A stretch of 58,940 nucleotides of DNA from UBA6115 sp964346355 (lineage in GTDB: Bacteria > Bacillota > Clostridia > Christensenellales > Aristaeellaceae): positions 1-58,940 of the forward strand of contig CAYFUH010000007.1 in assembly GCA_964346355.1 (NCBI GenBank), in the 5' to 3' direction. Positions 34,024 to 42,815 of the stretch are shown piece by piece. Below the pieces are notes generated by a model. That model was not told the DNA's origin and ran no database searches. It saw nothing but the letters and a program-made list of their open reading frames with translations. A program made the translations under genes and the position numbers. Every line of letters begins with the position of its first letter. The first letter of the stretch is position 1.

Positions 34024-34938
34024 TTAGGAGTCCGTCCGCATGATGCGGAACTGGAAGGCGGAAAAGGCAGCGATGATGATGGCCAGGATGACACCCATGG
34101 CGTTGGCATAGCCATAGCGATAGATGCGGAAGGCGGTGTCATACAGGTAGTACATCACCGTGCTTGTGCTGCCGTTGGGGCCGCCGGAGGTCAGCAGCTG
34201 AATCAAGGCAAAGCACTGGAAGGAGTTGATGGTGGTGATCACGGCCACATACAGGGTGGTGGGCATCAAGGAGGGCCATTTCACATGCAGGAAGGTTTGC
34301 CATTTGCTGCAGCCGTCCACCTCAGACGCTTCAATCTGGCTTTGGTCCACATTGCCCAGGGAGGCAACGTACAGCACGATGGGCTGGCCGATGGAGGTGG
34401 TAAATAAAATCGCCAGGATGCACCAGATGGCATAGCGGGCGTCCCCCAGCCAGTTGATGTTGCTGTTGATGATGCCCAGGGAGTTCAAGGTCCAGTTCAA
34501 AATGCCGTGATAGCGGTGGAACACCCATTTCCACACCACCACGACAGGAACGGAGCCCATCACCACCGGCAGGTAAAACACGCCCCGGAAAAAGGACCGG
34601 TTGAACACCGGCATCTGGTAGATGACCGTCGCCACCCACAGGGAAAACAGCATCACCAGGGGCACAGAGGACAGGGCGATCACCATGGTGTTCACCACGG
34701 AGCGGCCAAAGGTGGCGTCGCTGAACAACTCCACATAGTTCCTGATGCCGATAAAATCAAAATCCTTCATCGTGTAGTTGAAGAAGGAGGTATAAATCCC
34801 CATCACCATGGGGAACACGACAAAGCTGAAGAAGAACACCAGGGCGGGCAGCAGGAAGAGGTAGGACACCCTGGTCTGCTGGCGCTGGATGGCGCGGGAA
34901 CGGGCAAATAGCTTTTTCTGATCTGCAAGGGTGCTCAA
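34024..34938 (-). CDS. Carbohydrate ABC transporter permease, MalF type
   Basis: A 304-residue permease with about six helices (YLFLLPALVFFFSFVVFPMV, FRGVFYLPVVMGSVPVVVVW) and the EAA loop IEASEVDGCSKWQTFLHVKW. The TTG at 34938 is chosen because GAAGGAGG lies 8 bp upstream and the sequence before it reads as untranslated spacer; an ATG at 34983 is the alternative. Forms a heterodimer with the MalG-type protein. Confidence 0.88.
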   Translation of the reverse strand: MSTLADQKKLFARSRAIQRQQTRVSYLFLLPALVFFFSFVVFPMVMGIYTSFFNYTMKDFDFIGIRNYVELFSDATFGRSVVNTMVIALSSVPLVMLFSLWVATVIYQMPVFNRSFFRGVFYLPVVMGSVPVVVVWKWVFHRYHGILNWTLNSLGIINSNINWLGDARYAIWCILAILFTTSIGQPIVLYVASLGNVDQSQIEASEVDGCSKWQTFLHVKWPSLMPTTLYVAVITTINSFQCFALIQLLTSGGPNGSTSTVMYYLYDTAFRIYRYGYANAMGVILAIIIAAFSAFQFRIMRTDS

Positions 34939-35020
34939 GGCGATAGCCTCCTTCTTGAACAGGTTGGGGATCGGGGGAAACATGCTTCGGGCTTGTCCTG
35001 CCCTGTCATGCCGGCAAATT

Positions 35021-35048
35021 GGTAGGGGGCGGCGCACCGCCCCCTACC
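35021..35048 (-). other. Strong intercistronic hairpin between binding protein and permease genes
   Basis: A perfect 12-bp stem (GGTAGGGGGCGG with its complement) and a 4-nt loop, about 20 bp after the binding-protein stop. No real T-run follows, so mRNA protection or partial termination is more likely than a full stop. A similar hairpin is in the amino acid ABC operon at 4659. Confidence 0.75.
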
Positions 35049-35066
35049 TTGAAGGTCAGCCTGGAT

Positions 35067-36347
35067 TTACAGGCCCTTGTTGGATTCGGTCTGGAAGGTG
35101 TTGAGGGCATCGTCCAGGGTGGAGGCGCCGCTCAAGTAGGCCTGCAGCATGGTCCACCACTGGAGGCGCATGTTGGCAAAGCCCTTCATGGTGTTGTAGT
35201 AGGGGCCGTAGTACTTGGTGAAGGCGGTGAGGAGCTCGTAGTCCGCGTTGCCCTCATAGAGGTTGCCAAAGCTGGTGCGCACGGGGAAGGCGCCGGTGGC
35301 GAGCACGTTGGCCTTGCCCACTTCCTCGCTGTCGCACAGGAACTGCACAAACAGCTTGGCGGCCTTGGCGCGGGCTTCGTCCTTGTTGTCAAAGATGCCA
35401 AAGCCGTTGATCAGGTACTCCAGCACGGGGGTGCCGTCATCAGAGGGGAAGGGAAGCCAGACTTGGGTGAAGTCCATGTTGGGGGTGTTGTTCTTGGCAG
35501 CAGAGGTGCCCCAGCAGATGGTCATGGCCAGGGTCTTGTTGACAAACAGCTCGATTTCACCGCCGGCATTGATGTCCGGGCCAAACTCCAGCACTTTGTC
35601 ATCAACCAGCTTCTTCACCAGTTCCAGCGCCTTGCGGTTTTCGGGGGTGTCCACTTCGTACTTGGTCAGCTCAGCATTGGCCATTTTGCCGCTAAACAGG
35701 TTGTTGATCAAGGCGCGGGTGCCCTGGTCGCCGCCCTGGTTCATGCAGTAGACAGAGCTGGTGAGCTTGCCGGCGGCATGAAGGGCTTCAAGGGCCTTCA
35801 CATAGTTTTCGGTGGTCCAGGTGCGGTCGCCTTCCAGGTTCACATACTGCAGGGCGTCAGCTTCTTCAAAGGCTTCCTTGTTGATGGCCATGAAGAAGGG
35901 GGAGGAGCTGAGGGGATACATCCAGTAGTTGGTGCCGTCGCCGCAGGCAGCAACCAGGCCTTCGTTGTTGATGTCGGCCTTGAACTCATCGGTGAACAGG
36001 TCGTTGAGGGGAACCAGCTTGCCGTTCATGCCGTATTCCACGATGCGGCCGGGGGCGTCAAACAGCACGTCCGGAGCGGTGCCGCCTTCAATGGCGGAAA
36101 CCAGCTTCTCGGGGCCGGAGGTGAAGTCGATGGTCTCCAAATTGACCTTGATGCTGGGGTACTTGGCCTGGAAGGCCTCCACCAGGGTCTTCTCATAGGT
36201 GCCGGCGGGATCGTTGGCATCCTTCTGGCCAAAGGTCGGGAAAGCCCACCAGGTGATTTCGGCGGTGGGGACTTCCTCTGCCGCGGCGAAAGCGCCAACG
36301 GACAGCACCATGGCCAAAACCAGGGCGAGGGAAAGAAGTTTCTTCAT
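35067..36347 (-). CDS. Carbohydrate ABC transporter substrate-binding protein
   Basis: A 426-residue family 1 solute-binding protein with a signal peptide (MKKLLSLALVLAMVLSVGAF, cut near AAA-EE) and no lipobox Cys. The mature start EITWWAFPTF and VEAFQAKYPSIKVNLETIDF, then GTAPDVLFDAPGRI, are typical. It is first in the operon, under a palindromic operator, and should set specificity for the imported sugar. The NanA-type aldolase suggests a sialic-acid-like or 2-keto sugar acid ligand. Confidence 0.92.
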   Translation of the reverse strand: MKKLLSLALVLAMVLSVGAFAAAEEVPTAEITWWAFPTFGQKDANDPAGTYEKTLVEAFQAKYPSIKVNLETIDFTSGPEKLVSAIEGGTAPDVLFDAPGRIVEYGMNGKLVPLNDLFTDEFKADINNEGLVAACGDGTNYWMYPLSSSPFFMAINKEAFEEADALQYVNLEGDRTWTTENYVKALEALHAAGKLTSSVYCMNQGGDQGTRALINNLFSGKMANAELTKYEVDTPENRKALELVKKLVDDKVLEFGPDINAGGEIELFVNKTLAMTICWGTSAAKNNTPNMDFTQVWLPFPSDDGTPVLEYLINGFGIFDNKDEARAKAAKLFVQFLCDSEEVGKANVLATGAFPVRTSFGNLYEGNADYELLTAFTKYYGPYYNTMKGFANMRLQWWTMLQAYLSGASTLDDALNTFQTESNKGL

Positions 36348-36369
36348 GGGTCTACCTCCTGATTATTAT

Positions 36370-36386
36370 GTAACCGCTGCGGTTAC
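36370..36386. promoter_or_regulatory. Perfect 17-bp palindromic operator GTAACCGC-T-GCGGTTAC
   Basis: 8+8 perfect inverted repeat with a 1-nt centre, just downstream of the predicted start point of the sugar ABC operon, where a repressor would block transcription. The half-site resembles LacI-family sites but lacks their central CG. No regulator gene is in the window. Confidence 0.8.
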
Positions 36387-36398
36387 TGTGATGTCTAT

Positions 36399-36427
36399 AG
36401 CATAACGAGATTGTAGGATGATGTCAA
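36399..36427 (-). promoter_or_regulatory. Promoter of the sugar ABC operon
   Basis: Minus strand TTGACA, 17-nt spacer, TATGCT. The start point falls about 12 bp before the operator. The remaining gap, 36430-36615, is AT-rich and shows nothing else I can support. Confidence 0.75.
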
Positions 36428-36615
36428 CACCTTTTTAGTGGAAAAATTGCGAAAATCGACCATAATTTTAATAACTTCAATATTCAGGCGGATAATTGAC
36501 GGATTTCAACATGCTTTAACCTACCAAACCACCGGAAAAATCGCCGATATACGCCAAAAACCATGCTCAAATTGCACAAATGACGGCGAGCACACAAAAT
36601 GATCTTTGTACCACA

Positions 36616-36651
36616 ATAAAGCGGCCCTCCCGGAGGATCCGGAAAGGCCGC
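36616..36651 (-). terminator. Terminator of the purine operon
   Basis: On the minus strand the stem GCGGCC/GGCCGC with inner pairs, followed by TTTATT, starts 18 bp after the purL stop. Confidence 0.85.
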
Positions 36652-36668
36652 CTGTGTTTTGGTCAGTA

Positions 36669-39600
36669 TTATTTGAAGTAATCCACCGCGCCTAAGAAGA
36701 GGGGGTCCTCCCCGGAGGTGGGCAGGTTGTTGTACAGACCCGCCAGCATGCGCTCGGAGTGGCCCATGCGGCCCATGATCCGGCCATCAGGCGAGGTGAG
36801 GGCCTCAATGGCAAAGGCGGAGCCGGAGGGATTATAGCGGATGTCCATGCTGGGCTGTCCGTCAGGGGCCGCGTACTGCGCCGCCACCTGGCCGGCTTCA
36901 CAGAAGGCGTCAAACTGCGCGCTGGAGCACAGGAAGCGGCCTTCCCCGTTGGAGATGGGCACCATGTAGGTGCTGCCCACCTCATAGCGGCTAAACCAGG
37001 GGGAGAGGGTGGAGGCCACACGCACCGTCACCACCTGCGACTGATGGCGGCCGATGAGGTTTTGCGTCAGCGTGGGGCTGTCCGCGTTCATGACGGCAAA
37101 CTTGCCCGCGGGCAGAAGCCCTGTTTTCACCAGCGCCTGGAAGCCGTTGCAGATGCCGCCGATTAATCCTTCCCGGCTATCATGCAACTCGTTGATGGCG
37201 TCCATCACCGGCGCGCTCTTCAGCAGGGCGGTGATGAACTTGCCGGAGCCGTCCGGCTCGTCCCCGCCGGAGAAGCCGCCGGGGATAAAAAGAATCTGCG
37301 CGGAGTGGATGGCGTCTGCCAGGTCGCGGATGCTTTGCGCAACTGCTTCACCCGTTAGGTTTCGGATGAGGAAGACATGGGCATCAGCGCCTGCTTTCTG
37401 GAAGGCGCGCGCGCTGTCCAATTCGCTGTTGGTGCCCGGGAAAGCGGGGATGATGACCCTAGGCTTGGCGACGCGTATGCCCCTGGCTGTCCGCTTTTGG
37501 GGCCGGGCGATGGGCGCTATCGTATCCTCGCACGCTTTGTCAACAGGGTACACGCCCTCCAGCTTGCTGTCATACCTTTTCAGCCATTCATCAAGCAGCA
37601 CCTGTTCATCCCGCCAGCTGATCGCTGGTGTCTCCTGTGTATAGCCCAGCAGGGTGCCAAGCTCCACGTCCTGCGCCATCTCCAGAATGAAGGCGCCGTA
37701 GGCATCCGCGAACAGTTCGTCCTTTGTGATGCGCTCGTCTATCTTGATGCCGATGTGATTGCCGATTGCCATTTGGGTTACAGCGTAGGCGATGCCGCCC
37801 CAGGCAGGCGCCGCGCAGGCGACAGCCTTCTTCTGCGCCAGCAGCTGCGCCACCTGGCGGTACACTGCTTGCAAAGAGCCCTCTGTGGGCAGACCATCCG
37901 CGCCAATTTCGGGCTGTATCAGCCGCACAGCGTGGCCTTTAGCCTTGAACTCGGGGGAGACCGCGCGGCGCCTGTCCGCTGCTGTCACCGCGAAGGAGAT
38001 CAGCGTGGGCGGCACGTCCAGGTCCTCAAAGCTGCCGCTCATGGAGTCCTTGCCGCCGATGGCCGCGCAGGACAGGCCCATCTGCGCGCGATAGGCGCCC
38101 AGCAGGGCAGCCAGCGGCAGCCCCCAGCGGGTGGGGTCATTCATAAGGCGAGGAAAGTATTCCTGATGGGTCAGGTAGATCATCTCATAGGGCGCGCCGG
38201 CCGCGATCAGCTTGGACACCGCCTCCACCACCGCCAGGTAGCCGCCGTGGTAAGGGCTTTGCGCGCTGATGAAGGGGTTGTACCCAAAGCTCATAAAAGA
38301 GGCGGTGTTGGTGCCGCCGGGCACAGGCAGTTGATGCACCATCGCACAAGGCACAGTCCGCTTGTGCTTGCCGCCCAAGGGGAACAGGACGGTGCCTGCG
38401 CCAATGGTGCTGTCAAACAGCTCTACCAGGCCCTTTTGGGAGCAGCCGTTGAGGTCCTCCGCCTGCGCCAGCATCAGTTCAGAAAAACTGCCGCTTGGCG
38501 TGCTTTGCTCATACGCGCCTTGTTGGATATGGATGGCGGTTTGCTTGCGCGCGCCGTTTTCGTCCAGGAAACTGCGCGCCAAGTCCACAATAACGCGCCC
38601 CTCATGGCGCATCACCAGGCGCGGGCTTTCGGTTACCTCGGCCACCACCGCCGCTTCCAGGTTCTCCTGCGCCGCCAGTTCTAAAAACCGCGCTGCGTCC
38701 TTCGCCTCACAAACCACGGCCATGCGCTCCTGGGATTCGCTGATGGCCAGCTCCGTGCCGCTAAGGCCTTCATACTTCACGGGCACCTTGTCCAGGTTGA
38801 TGTGAAGGCCGTCCGCCAACTCGCCAATCGCGACGGACACACCGCCCGCGCCAAAGTCGTTGCAGCGCTTAATCAAGAGGGTAGCTTCAGGGTTTAAAAA
38901 CAGGCGCTGCAGCTTGCGCTCCTCCGGCGCGTTGCCCTTTTGTACCTGGGCTGCCGCTTCGCTGACGGATTCGGTGGTGTGCGCCACAGAGGAGCCGGAC
39001 GCGCCGCCGCAGCCGTCCCGGCCGGTGCGGCCGCCCACTAAGATCACCACGTCACCTGGTACTGGGCGCTCCTTGCGCACATCATCAGCCTTGGCTGCGC
39101 CCAGCACCGCGCCGCATTCCATGCGCTTGGCGGTAAAGCCGGGGTGATAGATCTCCTTCACGCAGCCGGTGGGTACACCAATCTGGTTGCCGTAGCTGGA
39201 AAAACCGGCAGCGGCATTTGTGCAGATCTGCCGCTGCGGCAGCTTGCCGGGGAGGGTCTGTGCGATGGGCTGGGTGGGGTCCCCGGCGCCTGTGACGCGC
39301 ATGCCGGCATACACATAGCTCCGGGCGGAGAGCGGGTCGCGGATGGCGCCGCCGATGCAGGTGGCAGCCCCGCCAAAGGGCTCAATTTCCGTCGGGTGGT
39401 TGTGCGTCTCGTTTTTAAACAGCAGCAGCCAGTCCTCCGGCCCGTTTTGCGTATCAAGGTTGATGCGGATGGTGCAGGCGTTGACTTCCTCGCTCTCTTC
39501 CACCTCCATCAGCAATCCCTGCTTGCCCAGGGCCTTGGCTGCGATGGTGGCGACATCCATTAAGGTCACAGGCTTTTTCGTGCCAATCGCCTCACGCGTC

Positions 39601-40352
39601 TTCAAATAATCCCGCAAAGTTTCCTCAATCACCGGGTCCTCGCAGGTGATATCGGTGATGTGGGTTAAAAAGGTGGTATGCCGGCAGTGGTCGGACCAGT
39701 AGGTGTCCAGCACCATCATCTCCGTTAAGGTCGGGTCGCGGTCCTCTTTGATGAAGTAGTCCATGCACACCCTCAGGTCATCCCTGTCCATGGACAGGCT
39801 GTATTCCTTCAAAAAGGAGGCCATCTGCTCCGGCTGCATCTTGCGAAAGCCCGTCAGCACCGGGGGTGGGGGCGGGGTGTGCGCGGTGGTTTTTAGCGTA
39901 GCGGGCAATTCAAGCGATGCTTCCCGCATCTCCACCGGGTTGATCAGGTAACCTTTGATGGCGGCGATGTCCTGCTCACTTAAGGCGCCGGTTATGGCAT
40001 AGACCTTGGCACTTTTGACCACAGGCCGGTCCTTTTGCGTCTGCATCTGGATGCACTGCATGGCGGAGTCCGCCCGCTGGTCAAACTGCCCGGGCAAAAA
40101 CGCCACGGCGAAGACGGTTTCTTCTTCCAAAACCTGCAGCGCTTCGCTTACCGTGTCCACCGGCGGCTCAGAAAACACCGTGTGAATGGCCTGCTCAAAC
40201 TCCGCCTCACTCAAGCCTTCCACATCATAGCGGTTGATGACGCGCAGCCCGGTCAAATGGTTTAGTCCAAGGCCGGTTTGCAAATCCCTCAGCAGCGCGC
40301 GCGCTTCATGCGCCAAGCCGTCCCGTTTTTCCACATACAGCCGTTTAATCAT
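36669..40352 (-). CDS. purL: Phosphoribosylformylglycinamidine synthase, single chain with glutaminase domain
   Basis: A 1227-residue fused enzyme that uses ATP and glutamine to convert FGAR to FGAM. Two AIRS-like halves are visible (KNETHNHPTEIEPFGGAATC; GGKDSMSGSFEDLDVPPTLI) and the last ~260 residues are a class I glutamine amidotransferase (VIIPAFPGTNSELDSA; FIPGGFSGGDEPDG; nucleophile Cys in GGICNGFQAL). This is the long clostridial form, with no separate PurQ or PurS. It is the last gene of the operon and overlaps purD by 8 bp. Confidence 0.96.
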   Translation of the reverse strand: MIKRLYVEKRDGLAHEARALLRDLQTGLGLNHLTGLRVINRYDVEGLSEAEFEQAIHTVFSEPPVDTVSEALQVLEEETVFAVAFLPGQFDQRADSAMQCIQMQTQKDRPVVKSAKVYAITGALSEQDIAAIKGYLINPVEMREASLELPATLKTTAHTPPPPPVLTGFRKMQPEQMASFLKEYSLSMDRDDLRVCMDYFIKEDRDPTLTEMMVLDTYWSDHCRHTTFLTHITDITCEDPVIEETLRDYLKTREAIGTKKPVTLMDVATIAAKALGKQGLLMEVEESEEVNACTIRINLDTQNGPEDWLLLFKNETHNHPTEIEPFGGAATCIGGAIRDPLSARSYVYAGMRVTGAGDPTQPIAQTLPGKLPQRQICTNAAAGFSSYGNQIGVPTGCVKEIYHPGFTAKRMECGAVLGAAKADDVRKERPVPGDVVILVGGRTGRDGCGGASGSSVAHTTESVSEAAAQVQKGNAPEERKLQRLFLNPEATLLIKRCNDFGAGGVSVAIGELADGLHINLDKVPVKYEGLSGTELAISESQERMAVVCEAKDAARFLELAAQENLEAAVVAEVTESPRLVMRHEGRVIVDLARSFLDENGARKQTAIHIQQGAYEQSTPSGSFSELMLAQAEDLNGCSQKGLVELFDSTIGAGTVLFPLGGKHKRTVPCAMVHQLPVPGGTNTASFMSFGYNPFISAQSPYHGGYLAVVEAVSKLIAAGAPYEMIYLTHQEYFPRLMNDPTRWGLPLAALLGAYRAQMGLSCAAIGGKDSMSGSFEDLDVPPTLISFAVTAADRRRAVSPEFKAKGHAVRLIQPEIGADGLPTEGSLQAVYRQVAQLLAQKKAVACAAPAWGGIAYAVTQMAIGNHIGIKIDERITKDELFADAYGAFILEMAQDVELGTLLGYTQETPAISWRDEQVLLDEWLKRYDSKLEGVYPVDKACEDTIAPIARPQKRTARGIRVAKPRVIIPAFPGTNSELDSARAFQKAGADAHVFLIRNLTGEAVAQSIRDLADAIHSAQILFIPGGFSGGDEPDGSGKFITALLKSAPVMDAINELHDSREGLIGGICNGFQALVKTGLLPAGKFAVMNADSPTLTQNLIGRHQSQVVTVRVASTLSPWFSRYEVGSTYMVPISNGEGRFLCSSAQFDAFCEAGQVAAQYAAPDGQPSMDIRYNPSGSAFAIEALTSPDGRIMGRMGHSERMLAGLYNNLPTSGEDPLFLGAVDYFK

Positions 40353-41613
40353 CTTGTTGCAATCCCTTCAAGGCTTTTTGCCCAATATCTGTCCGGTAGG
40401 TTTTGTCCTTAAAATCAATGTGTACAGCCGCGGCATAGGCTGCCGCAATCGCTTCTTTTAAACTGGGTTTGACCGCCGTGACGCTCAGCACCCGGCCGCC
40501 AGCGGTCAAAAGCTGCCCATCCTGCTCCTTTACACCCGCAAAGCACACCTGCGCGTCCGTTTCGTTTGCCGTGATGGGAAAGCCGGTTTCAAACTGTTCC
40601 GGATACCCCTTGGAGGTCAGCACCAGGCAGCAGGCGGCTTCGTCCAAAAACTGGGGCTGCTCTTGTTGCAGGCTGCCATTGGAACAGGCAATCAGGTGGG
40701 CAAGCAAATCGCTTGTCAGAAGCGGCAGCACCGCCTGGGTCTCCGGATCGCCCATGCGGGCGTTGTATTCCAGCACCTTGGGGCCGTTTTCTGTCAGCAT
40801 CAGGCCCACAAACAGGCAGCCCGAAAACGGGCAGCCTTCCGCCCGCATGGCGGCAATGGTGGGCTCCAGAATTTGCTTTCTTGTGTCATCCGCCAAGTCG
40901 GCAGTAAACAGGGGGGATGGGGCGATGGCGCCCATCCCGCCGGTGTTTGGGCCCACATCTCCGTCCTTTGCGCGCTTGTGGTCCATGGCGGATACCAAGG
41001 GCAGGATGGTCTGCCCGTCCGCCAGGCACAGCAGGGACACCTCCGGCCCCCTCAGCGTCTCTTCAATGATGACCTGTTTGCCGCTTTCGCCGAAGTCCGC
41101 GCCGGACAGCATGCCGGTGAGGGCTTGCTCCGCTTCCTCAACATCCTGCGCAATCACCACGCCCTTGCCGCGCGCCAGGCCATCCGCCTTGATCACCAGG
41201 GGGTAGGGCTGGGTTTTGGCATAGTCCAAAGCGGACGCCAGTTCATCAAACACCCTGAAATCCGCGGTGGGGATGCCGTATTTTTGCATTAAATTTTTGG
41301 AGAACACCTTGCTGGACTCAATCCGTGCGGCCAGCCGGTTTGGGCCAAAGCTGGGGATACCCGCCTCTGTCAGCGCGTCCACAAGGCCTGCGGCCAGCGG
41401 GTCCTCGGGCGTGACGATACAAAAATCAATGTGGTACTCCCGCGCCGTACGCACTGTTTCTTTAATATCCAAGGGGTTTCCGGGCAGCAGGATGGCTTCT
41501 GTCATGCCGGGGTTGCCGGGCAGGGCGTACACTGTGTCGCACAGGGCGCTTTTTTTGACGGCCTTGATCACCGCGTGCTCCCGCCCGCCAGATCCAATCA
41601 CCAATATCTTCAT
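40345..41613 (-). CDS. purD: Phosphoribosylamine-glycine ligase
   Basis: A 422-residue ATP-grasp enzyme that makes GAR. ILVIGSGGREHAVIKAV, VIKADGLARGKGVVIAQDVE and GPNTGGMGAIAPSPLF are diagnostic, and VLEYNARMGDPETQAVLPLL closes the ATP-grasp core. ATG 41613 has GAGGT 7 bases upstream; a GTG two codons earlier is less likely. It lies 10 bp after the AICAR transformylase gene. Confidence 0.96.
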   Translation of the reverse strand: MKILVIGSGGREHAVIKAVKKSALCDTVYALPGNPGMTEAILLPGNPLDIKETVRTAREYHIDFCIVTPEDPLAAGLVDALTEAGIPSFGPNRLAARIESSKVFSKNLMQKYGIPTADFRVFDELASALDYAKTQPYPLVIKADGLARGKGVVIAQDVEEAEQALTGMLSGADFGESGKQVIIEETLRGPEVSLLCLADGQTILPLVSAMDHKRAKDGDVGPNTGGMGAIAPSPLFTADLADDTRKQILEPTIAAMRAEGCPFSGCLFVGLMLTENGPKVLEYNARMGDPETQAVLPLLTSDLLAHLIACSNGSLQQEQPQFLDEAACCLVLTSKGYPEQFETGFPITANETDAQVCFAGVKEQDGQLLTAGGRVLSVTAVKPSLKEAIAAAYAAAVHIDFKDKTYRTDIGQKALKGLQQDD

Positions 41614-41623
41614 TTGCACTACC

Positions 41624-42805
41624 TCAATGATGGAAGAGCCGCAGGCCCGTCATCGCCATCACCATCCTGCGTTCGTCACAGCAGGCGATGACCTCACAAT
41701 CCCGCACCGAGCCGCCCGGCTGGGCCACATAGGTCACGCCGCTGTCCGCTGCGCGCAGGATGCTGTCGGGGAAGGGGAAGAAGGCGTCGCTGCCCAGGGA
41801 AACACCGGACAGACCGGCAAGATACTCCTTCTTTTCCTCTGGCAGCAGATAATCCGGTTCCCGCTCAAACAGCGCTTGCCACCTGCCCTCACCAAAGGCG
41901 GCTGCGCCCTCCAGCAAGAAGGCCTCGATCGCGTTGTCGCGCGCCGCGCGGCCAATGTCTGCCAGGAAGGGCAGGGCCAGCGTCTTCTCGTGGTGACGCA
42001 GATGCCACATGTCCGCTTTATTCGCGGCCAGGCGCACGCAGTGGACGCGGGATTGCTGCCCGGCGCCAATGCCAATGGCCTGCCCGTCTCTGGCAAGGCA
42101 TACGGAGTTGCTTTGTGTGTATTTGAGGGTAATCAGGGCAACCAAAAGATCACGCGCGGCGTCCTCCCGCAGGGCTTTGTTTTTTGTCACAATGTTTTTG
42201 AGCAGGCCTTCATCAATCACGGCGTCGTTAAAGCGCTGGGTGAAGGTGATGCCAAAGATCTCTCGCGTTTCCATCTTCTGTGGGGTATAGGAGGGGTCAA
42301 TCTGGATGATGCTGAAGGCACCCTTGCGCTTTTGGCGCAGGATGTCAAGCGCCTCCGGCGCAAAGCCCGGCGCGATGATGCCGTCGGACACCTCCCGCGC
42401 AATGATGCGCGCGCAGACGGCGTCACACGGATCGCTCAGCGCGATGAAGTCCCCAAAGGAGGACAGGCGGTCCGCACCCCTGGCACGCGCGTAGGCGCAG
42501 GCGATGGGGCTGTCGTTTAGTCCTTCAATATCTTCAACAAAAAAGGCCATTTGTGACGCAGCGGAAAGCGGCAGGCCAAGGGCCGCGCCCGCCGGGCTCA
42601 CATGCTTAAAGGACGCGGCGGCTGGGATGCCGGTGGCCGCCCTTAGTGCCTTCACCAGCTGCCAGGCGTTGAGGGCATCCATAAAGTTGATGTAGCCGGG
42701 CTTGCCGTTTAAGACCGTGAGGGGCAGTTTGCCGCCCTCTTTCATCGACAGGCTGGCGGGCAGCTGGTTGGGGTTGCAGCCGTATTTCAACAGAATCTGA
42801 TCCAT
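41624..42805 (-). CDS. purH: Stand-alone AICAR formyltransferase (PurH C-terminal type)
   Basis: A 393-residue enzyme that uses 10-formyl-THF to formylate AICAR. It starts MDQILLKYGCNPNQLPASLS and has the catalytic-domain marks AAASFKHVSPAGAALGL (the Lys-His pair), YARARGADRLSSFGDF, and LKYTQSNSVCLARDGQAIGIGAGQQSR. GSDAFFPFPDSILRAADSGV is also present. The N-terminal MGS-like IMP cyclohydrolase domain of bifunctional PurH is missing. That step is probably done by the PurO-like protein encoded just before it. Confidence 0.93.
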   Translation of the reverse strand: MDQILLKYGCNPNQLPASLSMKEGGKLPLTVLNGKPGYINFMDALNAWQLVKALRAATGIPAAASFKHVSPAGAALGLPLSAASQMAFFVEDIEGLNDSPIACAYARARGADRLSSFGDFIALSDPCDAVCARIIAREVSDGIIAPGFAPEALDILRQKRKGAFSIIQIDPSYTPQKMETREIFGITFTQRFNDAVIDEGLLKNIVTKNKALREDAARDLLVALITLKYTQSNSVCLARDGQAIGIGAGQQSRVHCVRLAANKADMWHLRHHEKTLALPFLADIGRAARDNAIEAFLLEGAAAFGEGRWQALFEREPDYLLPEEKKEYLAGLSGVSLGSDAFFPFPDSILRAADSGVTYVAQPGGSVRDCEVIACCDERRMVMAMTGLRLFHH

Positions 42806-42815
42806 GGTGTCCTCC

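Noticed and set aside
35019..36362. A 447-codon open frame opposite the sugar-binding protein, and similar long frames opposite araA, hydB and the alpha-xylosidase
   Set aside because: They are mirror frames produced by GC-rich third positions; they lack ribosome binding sites and show low-complexity His/Gly/Ala/Val composition.
36370..36386. A catabolite-response (cre) site
   Set aside because: The left half fits TGWAANCGNT but the right half does not end in WCA; the perfect 8-1-8 symmetry fits a dedicated repressor better.
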